64,000 bases of DNA from Janthinobacterium sp. ROICE36 (GCF_002869965.1 NZ_PEBS01000015.1:1-64000), one strand, 5' to 3'. Shown: positions 18,689 through 27,914, numbered from the stretch's first letter. Program-made: numbers and translations. The notes: generated from the sequence alone by a model not told the origin.

Positions 18689-20457
18689 ATGCCGGACTCC
18701 GATCCAGGCTGGCGCGCGCGCGCGGCGATGCGCCAGCCCTTGGCCGCTTGGCGCTGGGCCAGGAAACGGGCATACAGGCCGTCCTGTGTGCGCAAGGTGG
18801 CTGGCGCGCCCTGCTCGCGGACCGTGCCGCCATCGAGCACGACAATCTGATCGGCCATGGCCACCGTCGACAACTGGTGGGCGATGACGATCAGCGTGCG
18901 CTTGCCGCGCAGCCGCGCCAGCGCCTCGGCGATGGCGGCCTGGTTTTCTGCATCGAGCGCAGCTGTCGCTTCGTCGACCAGCAGGATAGTCGCATCCTTG
19001 AGCAGCGCGCGGGCAATCGCGATGCGCTGGCGTTCACCGCCGGACAGGCGCGCGCCACCCTCGCCGACCAAGGTATCTTGTCCCTGCGGCAAGCGGGCGA
19101 TGATCTCGGCCACGCCAGCCAGGCGCGCCGCTTCCAGCACCTCGGCCTCGCTGGCGTCCGGCTTGCCGAGGCGAATGTTGTCGCCGATGCTGCCCTGGAA
19201 CAGATAACTATCCTGAAATATCTGGCTGATCTGGCCTGCCAATTGCTCGCTGGACATATCACGCACATCCACGCCGCCCACCAGCACAGCGCCTTGGCTG
19301 GCGTCAAAGAAACGCGCGATCAGGCGCATCAGGGTTGTCTTGCCGGAGCCGGAAGCGCCGATCAGTGCCGTCATGCTGCCGGGCACGATCTGCAGATTGA
19401 TGCCCGTCAATACATCGGGCTGGTCCGGTGCATAGCGGAAACTCAGGTCGCGCAGCTCGACCGCACCATTGCGCGGCGCTTGCGGCGCGGGTGCTTCTGG
19501 CAGGGGCTGCGCGGCGAAAATATCGCGCGCTGCGTCGAGCGGGCCGCGCGCGCCGCGCAGCACTTCGCCATAGCTGGCCACTTCCTGCAGCGGGTCGACC
19601 AGGCGCACCACCAGCAACAGTGCCACGATGACAGCGATGGCCTCTTCCACAGCGGCTGCACCGCCCTGCAGACTGTTGAACCACAGCGCGGCGGCGGCCA
19701 GCAAGGCGGCGAAGATGGCTTGCACGGTCCAGGCATTGAGCACCGACGACAGCGCCGACAGGTAAATCAGGCGTGTACCAGCGTGGCGCTGCCGGGCGAT
19801 GGCTTGCTGCAGAAAACGCGTGCCGTCGCCACCGAATGCGCGCAGGACGGCTTGCGCTTGCGCAAACTCCACCAGGCGCTGGCTGGTCTGCGCAAAATGC
19901 TGGTGGTAGGCGTCGTCGGCGCGCTGGCCCAAGTGCGCCGTCAGCCGCAAGGCGCCGGCCAGCAGGGGCAGCGCCAGCAGCGCCAGCACGCCAAGCTGCC
20001 AGTGCAGCGCAAACAGCGCGGCCACGAGCACCACGGGCGTGACGGCGCCGCAGATCACGGGCGTCAGTACATGGGCCGGCAGTTGCGCCACATTCATCAT
20101 GCCCTGTGTAATGACGTGGCCCAGCTTCGCCGTGTTGTCCGGCGTGAACCAGCCGACGGGCAGGCGCGCCACATGGTCGCCCAGGCGCTGGCGCGCCCCT
20201 TGCAGCAGCGTCACGCCCACGCGCACGCCCGCTTTTTCCACCTGACGCCGCCAGGCCCAGCAAGCGACCAGCCCGGCCAGCAGCACGATCAGCCACAGGG
20301 CCGCGCCGCCCGTATCGCCGGCCAGCAGCCGCCCCAGGGCCAGCACCAGCGTCGTGATCGTCAAGCCACTGAGCACGCCATACGCGAGCGCCATGGCACA
20401 GTAGCGGCGGAACACGGGCGCATCGTCGCCCAGCAGTTGAATCAACGTTTTCAGCAT
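18685..20457 (-). CDS. ABC half-transporter (YbtPQ/IrtAB-like siderophore importer), second subunit
   Basis: A 590-residue protein with a six-helix exporter-type membrane domain (about 1-310) fused to an ATPase domain with GASGSGKTT, LSGGERQR and ILLVDEATAALD. Exporter-fold half-transporters placed next to siderophore receptor genes usually form heterodimeric importers like YbtP/YbtQ or IrtA/IrtB. That role is inference here, and export is an alternative. The start at 20457 overlaps the preceding subunit by 7 bases. It is upstream of a separate FecCD-type importer in the same operon. Confidence 0.82.
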   Translation of the reverse strand: MLKTLIQLLGDDAPVFRRYCAMALAYGVLSGLTITTLVLALGRLLAGDTGGAALWLIVLLAGLVACWAWRRQVEKAGVRVGVTLLQGARQRLGDHVARLPVGWFTPDNTAKLGHVITQGMMNVAQLPAHVLTPVICGAVTPVVLVAALFALHWQLGVLALLALPLLAGALRLTAHLGQRADDAYHQHFAQTSQRLVEFAQAQAVLRAFGGDGTRFLQQAIARQRHAGTRLIYLSALSSVLNAWTVQAIFAALLAAAALWFNSLQGGAAAVEEAIAVIVALLLVVRLVDPLQEVASYGEVLRGARGPLDAARDIFAAQPLPEAPAPQAPRNGAVELRDLSFRYAPDQPDVLTGINLQIVPGSMTALIGASGSGKTTLMRLIARFFDASQGAVLVGGVDVRDMSSEQLAGQISQIFQDSYLFQGSIGDNIRLGKPDASEAEVLEAARLAGVAEIIARLPQGQDTLVGEGGARLSGGERQRIAIARALLKDATILLVDEATAALDAENQAAIAEALARLRGKRTLIVIAHQLSTVAMADQIVVLDGGTVREQGAPATLRTQDGLYARFLAQRQAAKGWRIAARARQPGSESGI

Positions 20458-22223
20458 GCTCGCACCGCCTCTTCCTGGATATCCTGATAGCCGCCCAGCG
20501 CCCACATTTGCGCATAACGGCCCTTGTCTGCGAGCAAGCCGGCATGGCTACCCTGCTCGACGATGGCACCGTTCTCGACAACAACTATGTGGTCGGCATG
20601 CATGACGGTGTCGAGCCGGTGCGCGATCACCAGCAAGGTGCGGCCTTGGGCAAAGCGCGACAGCGCGTCCTGGATCGCCACTTCGTTTTCCGCATCGGCC
20701 GCAGCCGTCGCTTCATCGAGCACCAGCACGGATGGATCGAGCAGCACGGCGCGGGCGATGCTGACGCGTTGCAACTCGCCGCCGGACAGTTGCGCATCCT
20801 CGCCGATCACGGAATCGTAGCCGCGTGGCAAGGCCAATAGGCGCTCATGGATGTTCGCCAGGCGCGCCGCCTCTTCGATCTCGTGTGCACTGGCCGATGG
20901 CCGACCCAGCGCGATGTTTTCGCGCACGCTGGCGTGGATCAGCCGCACTTCCTGCAGCACGAAGCCGATGCGCCGGTACAGTTCGGGCATGGCGATGTGC
21001 CGCAGGTCGACGCCACCGAGAGTGATGCGCCCTTCGGTGGGATCAAAAAAACGCAGCAGCAGCCGCGCCAGGGTCGACTTGCCGGAACCGGAGGCGCCAA
21101 CGATGGCCGTCACCGTGCCGGCTTGCAAAGTGAAACTGATGTCCGACAGCACCTTGGTTTTCCCATCGTAGGCATAGCCCACACGCTCCAGCCGAATCTC
21201 GGTGCCGTTAGGCAACTGCTGCTGTTCCGGCGCCGGCTGCGCCAGCACTGGCGTATCAAGCAAGGCTTGCACGCGCTGGGCGGCGCCGGTGGCGTTGTTG
21301 AGGTCATGCGTCAGGTAATGCAGTAAAAGCATGGGTGCGGAAATACCGGGCGCCACCAGGGCGAACGGCAGGATATCGACGGGCGCCATCGCGCCCAGGG
21401 CCACAAACGCGGTGCCGGCGATCACCACCACGCCCAGCACCGCCACGGGCGCGATCAGCGCATTCGCATTCGCCATGGAGCCCACCAGCGGACGCGTAAA
21501 CGCGGCGAAAGCGTCGGCAAACGCATCGACGGCGGTGCGGTAGCTGCCGTGCGCGCGGCCCGTGGCGCCAAAGGCCTTGACCACGGGAATGCCATTGACG
21601 AACTCCACTACGGCATTGTTGATGCGCCCCATGCCGGCGACGAATTGTTCCATATTGCTCCCGCTGGCCTTCAAGGCGCGGCCGAAGAACAGGAAGAAGC
21701 CGGGAAACGGCAGAATGGCGACGAGGGCCAGGCGCCAGTCCATGGCGAACAGGTATAGCACCGAGATGGCGATGGCGCCGACGGCGCGCCCCGTCGTCGT
21801 ATAGAAGTGGGCCGTGAGGCTGTGCAGGGTATTGATGTCGTCCTGCATCGCCTGCTTGACCTCGCCCGAGGCCCGGCTGGTGAACCAACCCAGCGGCACC
21901 TGTCCCAGGCGCTGCATGGCCTGCAGGCGCAGTAGATGGGTGAGGCGATTGTCGGCCAGGTGGGCGGCCAGTTCGCCCAGCGAGATCAGGGCCATGCCGG
22001 CAAACAGGCAAGCGACGCTGGCGATGATGAGCTGCCAGACAATGCCTTGCGTCAGCGCAGACGCGGGAACGAGGGCCATTTTCGCCAGCTGCGCGATGCC
22101 GGCCAGCGGTACCAAGGTGAGCATGGAGCCCGTACCGGCGAGCAACGCAGCGGCGATCAGGCGTGCGCGGATGGGGTGCAGTATCTGGCTGATCGGACCG
22201 GCTTGACGGCTTTTGCTACGCAT
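20451..22223 (-). CDS. ABC half-transporter (YbtPQ/IrtAB-like siderophore importer), first subunit
   Basis: A 590-residue protein with an exporter-type membrane domain in the first 310 residues and a C-terminal ATPase (GASGSGKST, LSGGELQR, VLVLDEATAAADAEN). It is the probable partner of the next gene, of equal length. The ATG at 22223 was chosen; a TTG at 22256 would add 11 hydrophobic residues, and neither has a clear ribosome-binding site. It is the first gene downstream of the second conserved FecI-type element at 22271-22310. Confidence 0.8.
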   Translation of the reverse strand: MRSKSRQAGPISQILHPIRARLIAAALLAGTGSMLTLVPLAGIAQLAKMALVPASALTQGIVWQLIIASVACLFAGMALISLGELAAHLADNRLTHLLRLQAMQRLGQVPLGWFTSRASGEVKQAMQDDINTLHSLTAHFYTTTGRAVGAIAISVLYLFAMDWRLALVAILPFPGFFLFFGRALKASGSNMEQFVAGMGRINNAVVEFVNGIPVVKAFGATGRAHGSYRTAVDAFADAFAAFTRPLVGSMANANALIAPVAVLGVVVIAGTAFVALGAMAPVDILPFALVAPGISAPMLLLHYLTHDLNNATGAAQRVQALLDTPVLAQPAPEQQQLPNGTEIRLERVGYAYDGKTKVLSDISFTLQAGTVTAIVGASGSGKSTLARLLLRFFDPTEGRITLGGVDLRHIAMPELYRRIGFVLQEVRLIHASVRENIALGRPSASAHEIEEAARLANIHERLLALPRGYDSVIGEDAQLSGGELQRVSIARAVLLDPSVLVLDEATAAADAENEVAIQDALSRFAQGRTLLVIAHRLDTVMHADHIVVVENGAIVEQGSHAGLLADKGRYAQMWALGGYQDIQEEAVRAC

Positions 22224-22270
22224 GAGAAGAATGAGAAATAAGGTGCATAAGTTCAAGGAATAAGGGTGGC

Positions 22271-22310
22271 TCTCACCCTATATCCCGAACGAGAATGCAA
22301 AAACCTCAAT
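22271..22310 (-). promoter_or_regulatory. Candidate FecI-type promoter of the siderophore transporter operon
   Basis: Matches the element upstream of the TonB receptor at 35 of 40 bases; the minus strand contains TTCTCGTTCGGGATATAGGG. It lies between the end of fecR and the first ABC gene, so the transporter operon can be switched separately from fecIR. Exact -35 and -10 boxes cannot be fixed by eye. Confidence 0.6.
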
Positions 22311-22326
22311 CGCGCGCGCGAAATTG

Positions 22327-23307
22327 TCAGGCAGCAGCCTGGGGCATGGCTTGAAGCGTCACCCAGTAACGCGTGCGCGCAACGATCTGCACCGGCAAGG
22401 CCAGCGCCAGGTTATGCAGCGCGCGGTCCGTGTCGCGCAGAGGAAACACGCCGCTGACGGTCAGGCTGGCCAGAGTCGGGTCGCAGCGCAGCAAGCCCGG
22501 GCGATAGCGGGCCAGTTCCGCCAGCAGATCGTCCAGGCGCATGTTATCGGCCACCAGCATGCCCTGTGTCCAGGCCGCCGCGCTGGCCGGCACGGGGGCG
22601 GCAGATTGCACGATGGCGGCCGAGAAGATGGCACTGTAGCCCGTAGCGATGCCCACGGCGTGACCCGGCGCATGCGCAAGGCGTATTTCGACGGCCCCCT
22701 CGAACACGGCCACGCGCGACGTGTATTCATCTTGCCGTAAAGTAAAACGCGTGCCCAGCGCCTGCACCGTGCCGTGGCGGCACAGCACGCGGAAAGGTCG
22801 CTGCGTCGGATCGGGATCGTGCGCCGTGGTGACGAGGATTTCGCCGGTGCGCAAGACCAGCAAGCGCTCGCTGGCGTCGAAGCGCACGTCGATGGCGGAA
22901 GCGGAAGCGAGCATCACGCGCGTACCGTCAGGCAAGGTAATCTCGCGGATCTCACCCGTGCCGGTGCTATACCCTGCCGTGGCGACCTGCCAGGCATCCG
23001 TACCGCGCAGCAGGTACGCCAGGCCGCCCACAGGAAGCAGCACGGCCAGCAACTTCAGGGCACGGCGGCGGTTCAGGTAAGCGGCCGGGGCCGGTTCGCG
23101 CAGCGCGTGCCGGGCAACGTCGCGCGGCACGCTGTGCAGCTTGCCCTCGAACGCCTGCAAACGCTGCCAGGCGAGCTCGTGGTGCGGATGGGCGGCGCAC
23201 CAGCGGGCACACGCAGCCCGGTCTTCGTCGCTAGCGTCATCGGACCACAGGCGCGCCATCCACTGGGCCGCCTGCTGCACGATCGCCGGCGCAATCAGCA
23301 CCTCCAT
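22327..23307 (-). CDS. FecR-family anti-sigma factor / signal transducer
   Basis: A 326-residue protein with an N-terminal cytoplasmic domain (DUF4880, with AQWMARLWSDDASDED and HPHHELAWQRLQ). One transmembrane helix lies at about 82-100, followed by a periplasmic FecR domain and a C-terminal STN-like DUF4974 domain (GVFPLRDTDRALHNLALAL). It would receive the signal from the STN domain of the TonB receptor and control the sigma factor encoded just upstream. Its ATG follows the fecI stop by 3 bases. Confidence 0.92.
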   Translation of the reverse strand: MEVLIAPAIVQQAAQWMARLWSDDASDEDRAACARWCAAHPHHELAWQRLQAFEGKLHSVPRDVARHALREPAPAAYLNRRRALKLLAVLLPVGGLAYLLRGTDAWQVATAGYSTGTGEIREITLPDGTRVMLASASAIDVRFDASERLLVLRTGEILVTTAHDPDPTQRPFRVLCRHGTVQALGTRFTLRQDEYTSRVAVFEGAVEIRLAHAPGHAVGIATGYSAIFSAAIVQSAAPVPASAAAWTQGMLVADNMRLDDLLAELARYRPGLLRCDPTLASLTVSGVFPLRDTDRALHNLALALPVQIVARTRYWVTLQAMPQAAA

Positions 23308-23310
23308 GGT

Positions 23311-23829
23311 TCAGGCGTCCGGCGCATACAAGCCCTGGTAGCAGGCCAGCAAACCGGCGGCGATGTATTTTTCGACGGACGAGACGGACACCTGTAATTC
23401 GGCAGCGATGTCGCGGTAGCTCATACCATCAAGTTTGCACAGCAGCAAGGCCTTGCGCGCCTTGGTGGGTAGCAGGTGCAGCACCGCATCGATTTGCGTC
23501 AGCGCCTCGATCACCAGCGCGCGCTCTTCCTCGGACGGGGCCAGCGCTTCGGGCACCAGAACCAGCACTTCCAGATAGGCCGCCTCGATCTGGCGGCGGC
23601 GGTACAGGTCGATGACCATGCCGTTGGCGATCTGCGTCAGGTGGCGGCGCGATTCTCCGGCAGGTGGCACGCGCCCCGTCTTCATCAGGTGCAGATACAC
23701 GTCGTGCGCCAGGTCGGCCGCATCGAAAGCATTACCCAGCTTGCGACGCAACAAGCCCCGCAGCCAACCATGATGGTCGGTATACAGAATGCTGACTTGC
23801 TGCTGAAGCGCTAACTCGGCGGTGCTCAC
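23311..23829 (-). CDS. FecI-type ECF sigma factor
   Basis: A 172-residue iron-starvation sigma factor. Region 2 includes DAADLAHDVYLHLM and region 4 includes SYRDIAAELQVSVSSVEKYIA. The start is taken as GTG at 23827-23829, with AGGAAGG a few bases upstream; upstream codons cross the Fur box and promoter and are not coding. It probably directs transcription from the two conserved elements at 14954-14993 and 22271-22310. Confidence 0.9.
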   Translation of the reverse strand: MSTAELALQQQVSILYTDHHGWLRGLLRRKLGNAFDAADLAHDVYLHLMKTGRVPPAGESRRHLTQIANGMVIDLYRRRQIEAAYLEVLVLVPEALAPSEEERALVIEALTQIDAVLHLLPTKARKALLLCKLDGMSYRDIAAELQVSVSSVEKYIAAGLLACYQGLYAPDA

Positions 23830-23880
23830 GATACCCTTCCTGTGGTCCTTGGTCTGCGAGACAACGGACGCATTAATATA

Positions 23881-23899
23881 AATGAGAATTATTCTCATT
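23881..23899. promoter_or_regulatory. Fur box over the fecI promoter
   Basis: AATGAGAATTATTCTCATT is a perfect 9-1-9 inverted repeat and matches the Fur pattern AATGATAATnATTATCATT at 16 of 18 positions. It overlaps the -10 of the promoter for the sigma gene, so iron-loaded Fur should block transcription. Confidence 0.88.
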
Positions 23900-23926
23900 G
23901 TATAGGGAAAAGCAAGGCAAAAGCAA
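23897..23926 (-). promoter_or_regulatory. Sigma-70-type promoter of fecI
   Basis: On the minus strand TTGCTT (23921-23926) is followed after 18 bases by TACAAT (23897-23902), or after 16 bases by TATACA (23899-23904). The -10 overlaps the Fur box. The promoter lies about 70 bases upstream of the GTG start. Confidence 0.55.
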
Positions 23927-23983
23927 GCGGCCAGGACGTAATGCACGACATGGCAAGGCCGTGGAATTAGCCTGGCGGAGAAT

Positions 23984-24023
23984 AAAAAAAACCCTGAAAA
24001 TCATTGATTTTCAGGGTTTTTTA
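23984..24023. terminator. Bidirectional rho-independent terminator
   Basis: A 13-base-pair perfect stem (ACCCTGAAAATCA, 23991-24003, pairing with 24005-24017) is flanked by seven A on one side and six T on the other. It can end transcription of ychF on the minus strand and of anything read rightward on the plus strand. Confidence 0.9.
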
Positions 24024-24058
24024 TTGCCTCATGCCCAGGCACGGGGCCGGGTCGAAAA

Positions 24059-25150
24059 TTAGACGTTGAACAGGAAGTTCAGCACGTCACCATCTTTGAC
24101 CACGTATTCCTTGCCTTCGGCGCGCATTTTTCCCGCTTCCTTGGCGCCCGCTTCGCCCTTGTAGGCAATGAAGTCGTCATAGGCGATGGTTTGCGCGCGG
24201 ATGAAGCCGCGTTCGAAGTCGGTGTGGATCACGCCGGCCGCTTGCGGTGCCGTGTCGCCCACATGGATGGTCCAGGCGCGCACTTCCTTCACGCCAGCCG
24301 TGAAGTAGGTTTGCAGGCCCAGCAGCTTGTAGGCGCTGCGGATCAGGCGGTCCAGGCCGGGCTCTTGCATGCCCATGTCGGCCAGGAAGGCGCCCTTGTC
24401 GGCATCGTCCAGGTCGGCGATTTCCGCTTCCAGCGCCGCGCAGATGGCGACGATAGGGGCGTTTTGCGATTGCGCGTAGGCCGTCAGCTGGTCCAGCAAC
24501 GGGTTGTTGGTAAAGCCCGTGTCGGACACGTTGGCCACGAACATGGCTGGCTTGGCCGTGATCAGGCACAAAGGCTTGATCAATTCCATTTCGTCAGCGT
24601 CCAGGCCCATGGCGCGCACCGGCTTGGCGTCGTTCAGGTAAGGCATCATGCGTTCCATGATGGCCAGCAGCTTGGCCGCATCCTTGTCGCCCGAGCGGGC
24701 TTTCTTGTTTTCGCGGTGGATGGCTTTTTCCACGGTGCCCATGTCGGCCAGTGCCAGTTCGGTCTGGATGACTTCGATATCGTCGAGCGGATTGATCTTG
24801 CCGGCCACGTGGATGACGTTATCATCTTCGAAGCAGCGCACGACGTTGACGATGGCGTCCGTCTCGCGGATGTGCGACAGGAACTGGTTGCCCAGGCCCT
24901 CGCCCTTCGAGGCGCCGGCCACCAGGCCGGCGATGTCGACGAATTCCACGATGGCGTTGACCGTGCGTTCCGGCTTGACGATGGCGGCCAGCGCATCCAT
25001 GCGTGGATCCGGCACTTCGACGACACCGACGTTCGGCTCGATGGTGCAGAACGGATAGTTTTCAGCCGGAATGCCGGCTTTCGTCAGTGCATTGAACAGG
25101 GTGGACTTGCCGACGTTCGGCAAGCCGACGATACCGCATTGGAGACTCAT
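24059..25150 (-). CDS. ychF: Redox-regulated ATPase YchF (Obg-like)
   Basis: A 363-residue TRAFAC-class P-loop protein. G1 GLPNVGKST is at 8-16; the G4 position lacks the NKxD guanine motif typical of GTPases, as in other YchF proteins, which prefer ATP. A coiled coil (about 130-200) and a C-terminal TGS domain ([15 protein letters not shown] onwards) follow. YchF binds ribosomes and affects oxidative stress and translation start. It usually sits directly after pth in related genomes; here three genes separate them. Confidence 0.96.
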   Translation of the reverse strand: MSLQCGIVGLPNVGKSTLFNALTKAGIPAENYPFCTIEPNVGVVEVPDPRMDALAAIVKPERTVNAIVEFVDIAGLVAGASKGEGLGNQFLSHIRETDAIVNVVRCFEDDNVIHVAGKINPLDDIEVIQTELALADMGTVEKAIHRENKKARSGDKDAAKLLAIMERMMPYLNDAKPVRAMGLDADEMELIKPLCLITAKPAMFVANVSDTGFTNNPLLDQLTAYAQSQNAPIVAICAALEAEIADLDDADKGAFLADMGMQEPGLDRLIRSAYKLLGLQTYFTAGVKEVRAWTIHVGDTAPQAAGVIHTDFERGFIRAQTIAYDDFIAYKGEAGAKEAGKMRAEGKEYVVKDGDVLNFLFNV

Positions 25151-25302
25151 GGAAAACCTTTAAATAATCAATATTGCCGGCAAGCGGCTGGTGCAAAACG
25201 GCCATTGCGGGCGTTTTCTGGATAATCTTGCTGTATTAGTGCTCTAAGGGTCAATTGTACCTCTATGCACCCTACTCTTCAAAAAAACCACCCCCTGTGC
25301 GG

Positions 25303-25536
25303 CTAGGGCGCGTCATCCCCGTCGTCCGGCTGCGACGCATCGAATTCCAGGATGTCGCCGGGCTGGCATTCGAGCATCTCGCAAATTTTCGACAAGGTAT
25401 CGAAACGCACACCGCGCACCTTGCCCGATTTTAAGAGGGACAGGTTCTGCTCCGTGATGCCGATAAAGGCGGCCAGTTCCTTCGATTTCACTTTTTTCCT
25501 GGCCAGTACCAGGTCGAGGCGCACGACGATGGCCAT
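25303..25536 (-). CDS. Small XRE-family (Cro/C1-type) transcriptional regulator
   Basis: A 77-residue protein made almost entirely of a helix-turn-helix domain (KSKELAAFIGITEQNLSLLKSGKVRGVRFDTL is the recognition region, spanning about 18-50), with an acidic tail. It resembles Bacillus YozG-type regulators that accompany DUF2975 membrane proteins. Its start overlaps the DUF2975 stop codon (TGATG), so the two are co-translated. Confidence 0.88.
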   Translation of the reverse strand: MAIVVRLDLVLARKKVKSKELAAFIGITEQNLSLLKSGKVRGVRFDTLSKICEMLECQPGDILEFDASQPDDGDDAP

Positions 25537-26111
25537 CAGATGAACTCGCTGTTTTCATCGGCCAGGCGCTGGCCTTCATGGAGGATTTGCGCCAGCGCAA
25601 GGAAAACCGTACACAGCAGCAAGGTCCACAAGTCGCCGCCCGTGATGTCGATGACCAGGCGTAACTGGCTCGCCCCCTCGTCCAGCAAGCCAAACAGCAT
25701 GCCGCGCACGGTCGGCTCCAGCAAAGTCAGCACCGTTCCCAACAGCAAGCCGCCAGCGAAACGGCGAAAGCGCTGCGCCACCTGCGGCGTAAAAAAGACG
25801 CCCTGCTCGAACTGATGCAAGACCAGGACCAGCTGGCGCACGGCATCGCCCAGCACCAGCAAGGCTGGCAAGGCCAGCGCCAGGCCAAGACCCCGCTGCC
25901 ACAAGGGCATGGCGGCCAGACGCTCGAATGGCTGGCTCTGCAATTGCAGCAACAGTTCATACATGCCGGCGCCACCCACGCTGCCGTGCGCGGCAGGCGC
26001 GGGCGCCAGCCAGCCCAGCACCGTCAGCAGCAGGTACAGCACAAAGAACGCCGAGACGCCGTAGCGCACGCGCCGGCTCAGTAGCGCTGCTCTCGTCTGA
26101 TTTTTTTTCAT
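25536..26111 (-). CDS. DUF2975 membrane protein
   Basis: A 191-residue protein with four hydrophobic segments (about 15-35, 75-95, 115-140 and 160-180), the pattern of DUF2975/YoaS-type proteins. It forms a two-gene unit with the XRE regulator, a widespread pairing in which the membrane protein may sense a signal or modulate the regulator; the role is not established. The ATG at 26111 was chosen over a TTG two codons upstream. A TATACT box 10 bases before this ATG implies a very short leader. Confidence 0.75.
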   Translation of the reverse strand: MKKNQTRAALLSRRVRYGVSAFFVLYLLLTVLGWLAPAPAAHGSVGGAGMYELLLQLQSQPFERLAAMPLWQRGLGLALALPALLVLGDAVRQLVLVLHQFEQGVFFTPQVAQRFRRFAGGLLLGTVLTLLEPTVRGMLFGLLDEGASQLRLVIDITGGDLWTLLLCTVFLALAQILHEGQRLADENSEFI

Positions 26112-26152
26112 ATTCAAAAGTATACGAATGCGTAAAGTGTTGCTAGAATAAA

Positions 26153-26169
26153 TTATCGTAAAACAATAA
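26153..26169. promoter_or_regulatory. Candidate operator between the DUF2975/XRE pair and the hydrolase gene
   Basis: TTATCGTAAAACAATAA is an imperfect inverted repeat (TTATCG with CAATAA; CGATAA would be exact). It lies in an AT-rich 118-base divergent spacer in otherwise GC-rich DNA. Its position suits self-regulation by the small XRE protein; this is inference. Confidence 0.35.
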
Positions 26170-26229
26170 CTAAATCATGTTTTGCGACCATTTTAACATG
26201 TTACCCCACCCCTATCGACTGGAGACACC

Positions 26230-27327
26230 ATGAAAACCCTGCTTGCCTCACTCGTTTGCAGCACCGCCTTTTTACTCAGCGGCGCCGCCCGCGCGCATGA
26301 CTTGCATGCCATGCTGCAACAGGCGCTGGCCGACAAGAGTGTGCCTGCCATGGCCATACTCGTGATCCGCGACGGCACGATCGATGCCCAAGCACAGGCG
26401 GGCGTGCGGGCCAATGACGGGCACGATGCCGTGCGCGCCGATGACGTGTGGAATATCGGTTCCAACGGCAAGGCCATGACGGTGACCCTGATCGCGCGCT
26501 TGGTGGAACGGGGCGTGCTGTCATGGGACGCGCCACTGTCAAGCATGCTGCCCGCGCTGGCGGGCGGCATGCGTGCCGAGTACCGCGACGTCAACTTGAT
26601 GGATTTGCTGTCGCACCGCGCCGGCCTGCCGCCGAATCCGGACGAGGGGTGGATCAATTCCACCTACACGGACACGCGTCCATTGCCGCAACTGCGCCAG
26701 GAATACGCGCAGCGCGCACTGGCCGACGCTCCCGTTGCCGCGCCGCGCGGCGAATCGCACTACTCGAACAGCGGCGCCATGATCGCCGCCGCCATCGCCG
26801 AGCGCGTCACGGGCAAGACATATGAAGAATTGATGCAAACGGAAGTGTTCGGCCCGCTGGGCATGCAGGCCGCGTTCGGCCCCACGGTGCGGGGGCAGAA
26901 CCTGGGCCACAAGGAAAACAAGCCGATTGCCGGCTTGATGGCCAGCAATCCGCTGATGATGGCGCCCGATGGCGAAATCCACCTGAGCATGCAAGACTGG
27001 GCCAAGTTTGCGCTCGATCAACTGCACGGCGAGCAAGGCAAGGGAAAACTGCTGAAACAGGAAACGTATGTCTTGCTGCATACGGCGCAGGGCGACACGA
27101 ATGCGGCATTGGGCTGGGGCGTGATGCACTTTCCACCACAAGCGCCGCAGCGCGTGCTCACGCACCTGGGCTCGAACGGCTACTGGCACGCGCTGATCGC
27201 GTTAGCGCCCGGCAGTGGCGATGGCTTGCTGATCGCCGCCAACGCGGGCGAAGGCAGCAGCGCGCAGGCCAGCCAGCAGCAGATGGCGAAAACCATCATG
27301 GCCGGCTTTGGCAAGGCAGGAAAATAG
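26230..27327 (+). CDS. Secreted serine hydrolase, class C beta-lactamase family
   Basis: A 365-residue protein with a signal peptide (MKTLLASLVC to about residue 22). Catalytic motifs of the beta-lactamase/DD-peptidase-like (PF00144) fold are visible: S78-x-x-K81 in GSNGKAM and Y178-S-N. The usual KTG position is replaced by a HLGSNG segment, seen in esterase-like members. It could be an esterase, a peptidase or a beta-lactamase; resistance should not be assumed. It lies between ychF and pth, which are normally neighbours. Confidence 0.8.
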   Translation: MKTLLASLVCSTAFLLSGAARAHDLHAMLQQALADKSVPAMAILVIRDGTIDAQAQAGVRANDGHDAVRADDVWNIGSNGKAMTVTLIARLVERGVLSWDAPLSSMLPALAGGMRAEYRDVNLMDLLSHRAGLPPNPDEGWINSTYTDTRPLPQLRQEYAQRALADAPVAAPRGESHYSNSGAMIAAAIAERVTGKTYEELMQTEVFGPLGMQAAFGPTVRGQNLGHKENKPIAGLMASNPLMMAPDGEIHLSMQDWAKFALDQLHGEQGKGKLLKQETYVLLHTAQGDTNAALGWGVMHFPPQAPQRVLTHLGSNGYWHALIALAPGSGDGLLIAANAGEGSSAQASQQQMAKTIMAGFGKAGK

Positions 27328-27329
27328 AC

Positions 27330-27914
27330 TCAAGCCGTATGCAGCTTCATGGTCGCTGCCTCGAACTTGCCTTCGACGATCTGCGGCATCACCTGCAAGG
27401 ATTTGTCGATGGCTTGCTCGATCAGCTCCTGGTCTTCGCGGCGTGGACGGTGCAGCACGAAGTCGGCCACCTGCTGCTGCAGGCTGAGGGTGCGCGGGTG
27501 ACCGATACCCAGGCGCAAACGCCAGTAATCCTGCGTGCCCAGCGCGGCCGTGATGTCCTTCAAGCCATTGTGGCCGCCGGCCGAGCCGCCCTTCTTCAGG
27601 CGCGCAATGCCGGGCATCAGATCGAGCTCGTCGTGCACCACCAGCACTTCATCGGCGGCGATTTTGAAGAAGCGCGCCAGCGTGCCCACGGACTGTCCCG
27701 AGCGGTTCATGAAGGTCAGCGGTTCGAGCAGCCAGACATCCTGGCCGGCAATCGACGTTTTCGCCAGCATGGCGTTATAGCGCGAATCGCGCTGCAAGCG
27801 CGTGCCGGGCAAGCTGTTGGCAAGATTGTCCACCAGCCAGAAACCGGCATTGTGGCGGGTTTGTTCGTATTCGGGTCCCGGGTTGCCGAGGCCGACGATC
27901 AGGCGTATGGGCAT
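27330..27914 (-). CDS. pth: Peptidyl-tRNA hydrolase
   Basis: A 194-residue enzyme that frees tRNA from stalled peptidyl-t[23 protein letters not shown] contains the catalytic histidine; FMNRSGQSV and HDELDL are the other conserved blocks. It is encoded downstream of rplY on the same strand, with a terminator hairpin between them. Confidence 0.97.
   Translation of the reverse strand: MPIRLIVGLGNPGPEYEQTRHNAGFWLVDNLANSLPGTRLQRDSRYNAMLAKTSIAGQDVWLLEPLTFMNRSGQSVGTLARFFKIAADEVLVVHDELDLMPGIARLKKGGSAGGHNGLKDITAALGTQDYWRLRLGIGHPRTLSLQQQVADFVLHRPRREDQELIEQAIDKSLQVMPQIVEGKFEAATMKLHTA

Noticed and set aside
20451..22223. Drug exporter call for the paired ABC half-transporters
   Set aside because: The fold allows export, but tight coupling with siderophore importer genes and the FecI-type element makes siderophore import more likely; export is kept only as an alternative.
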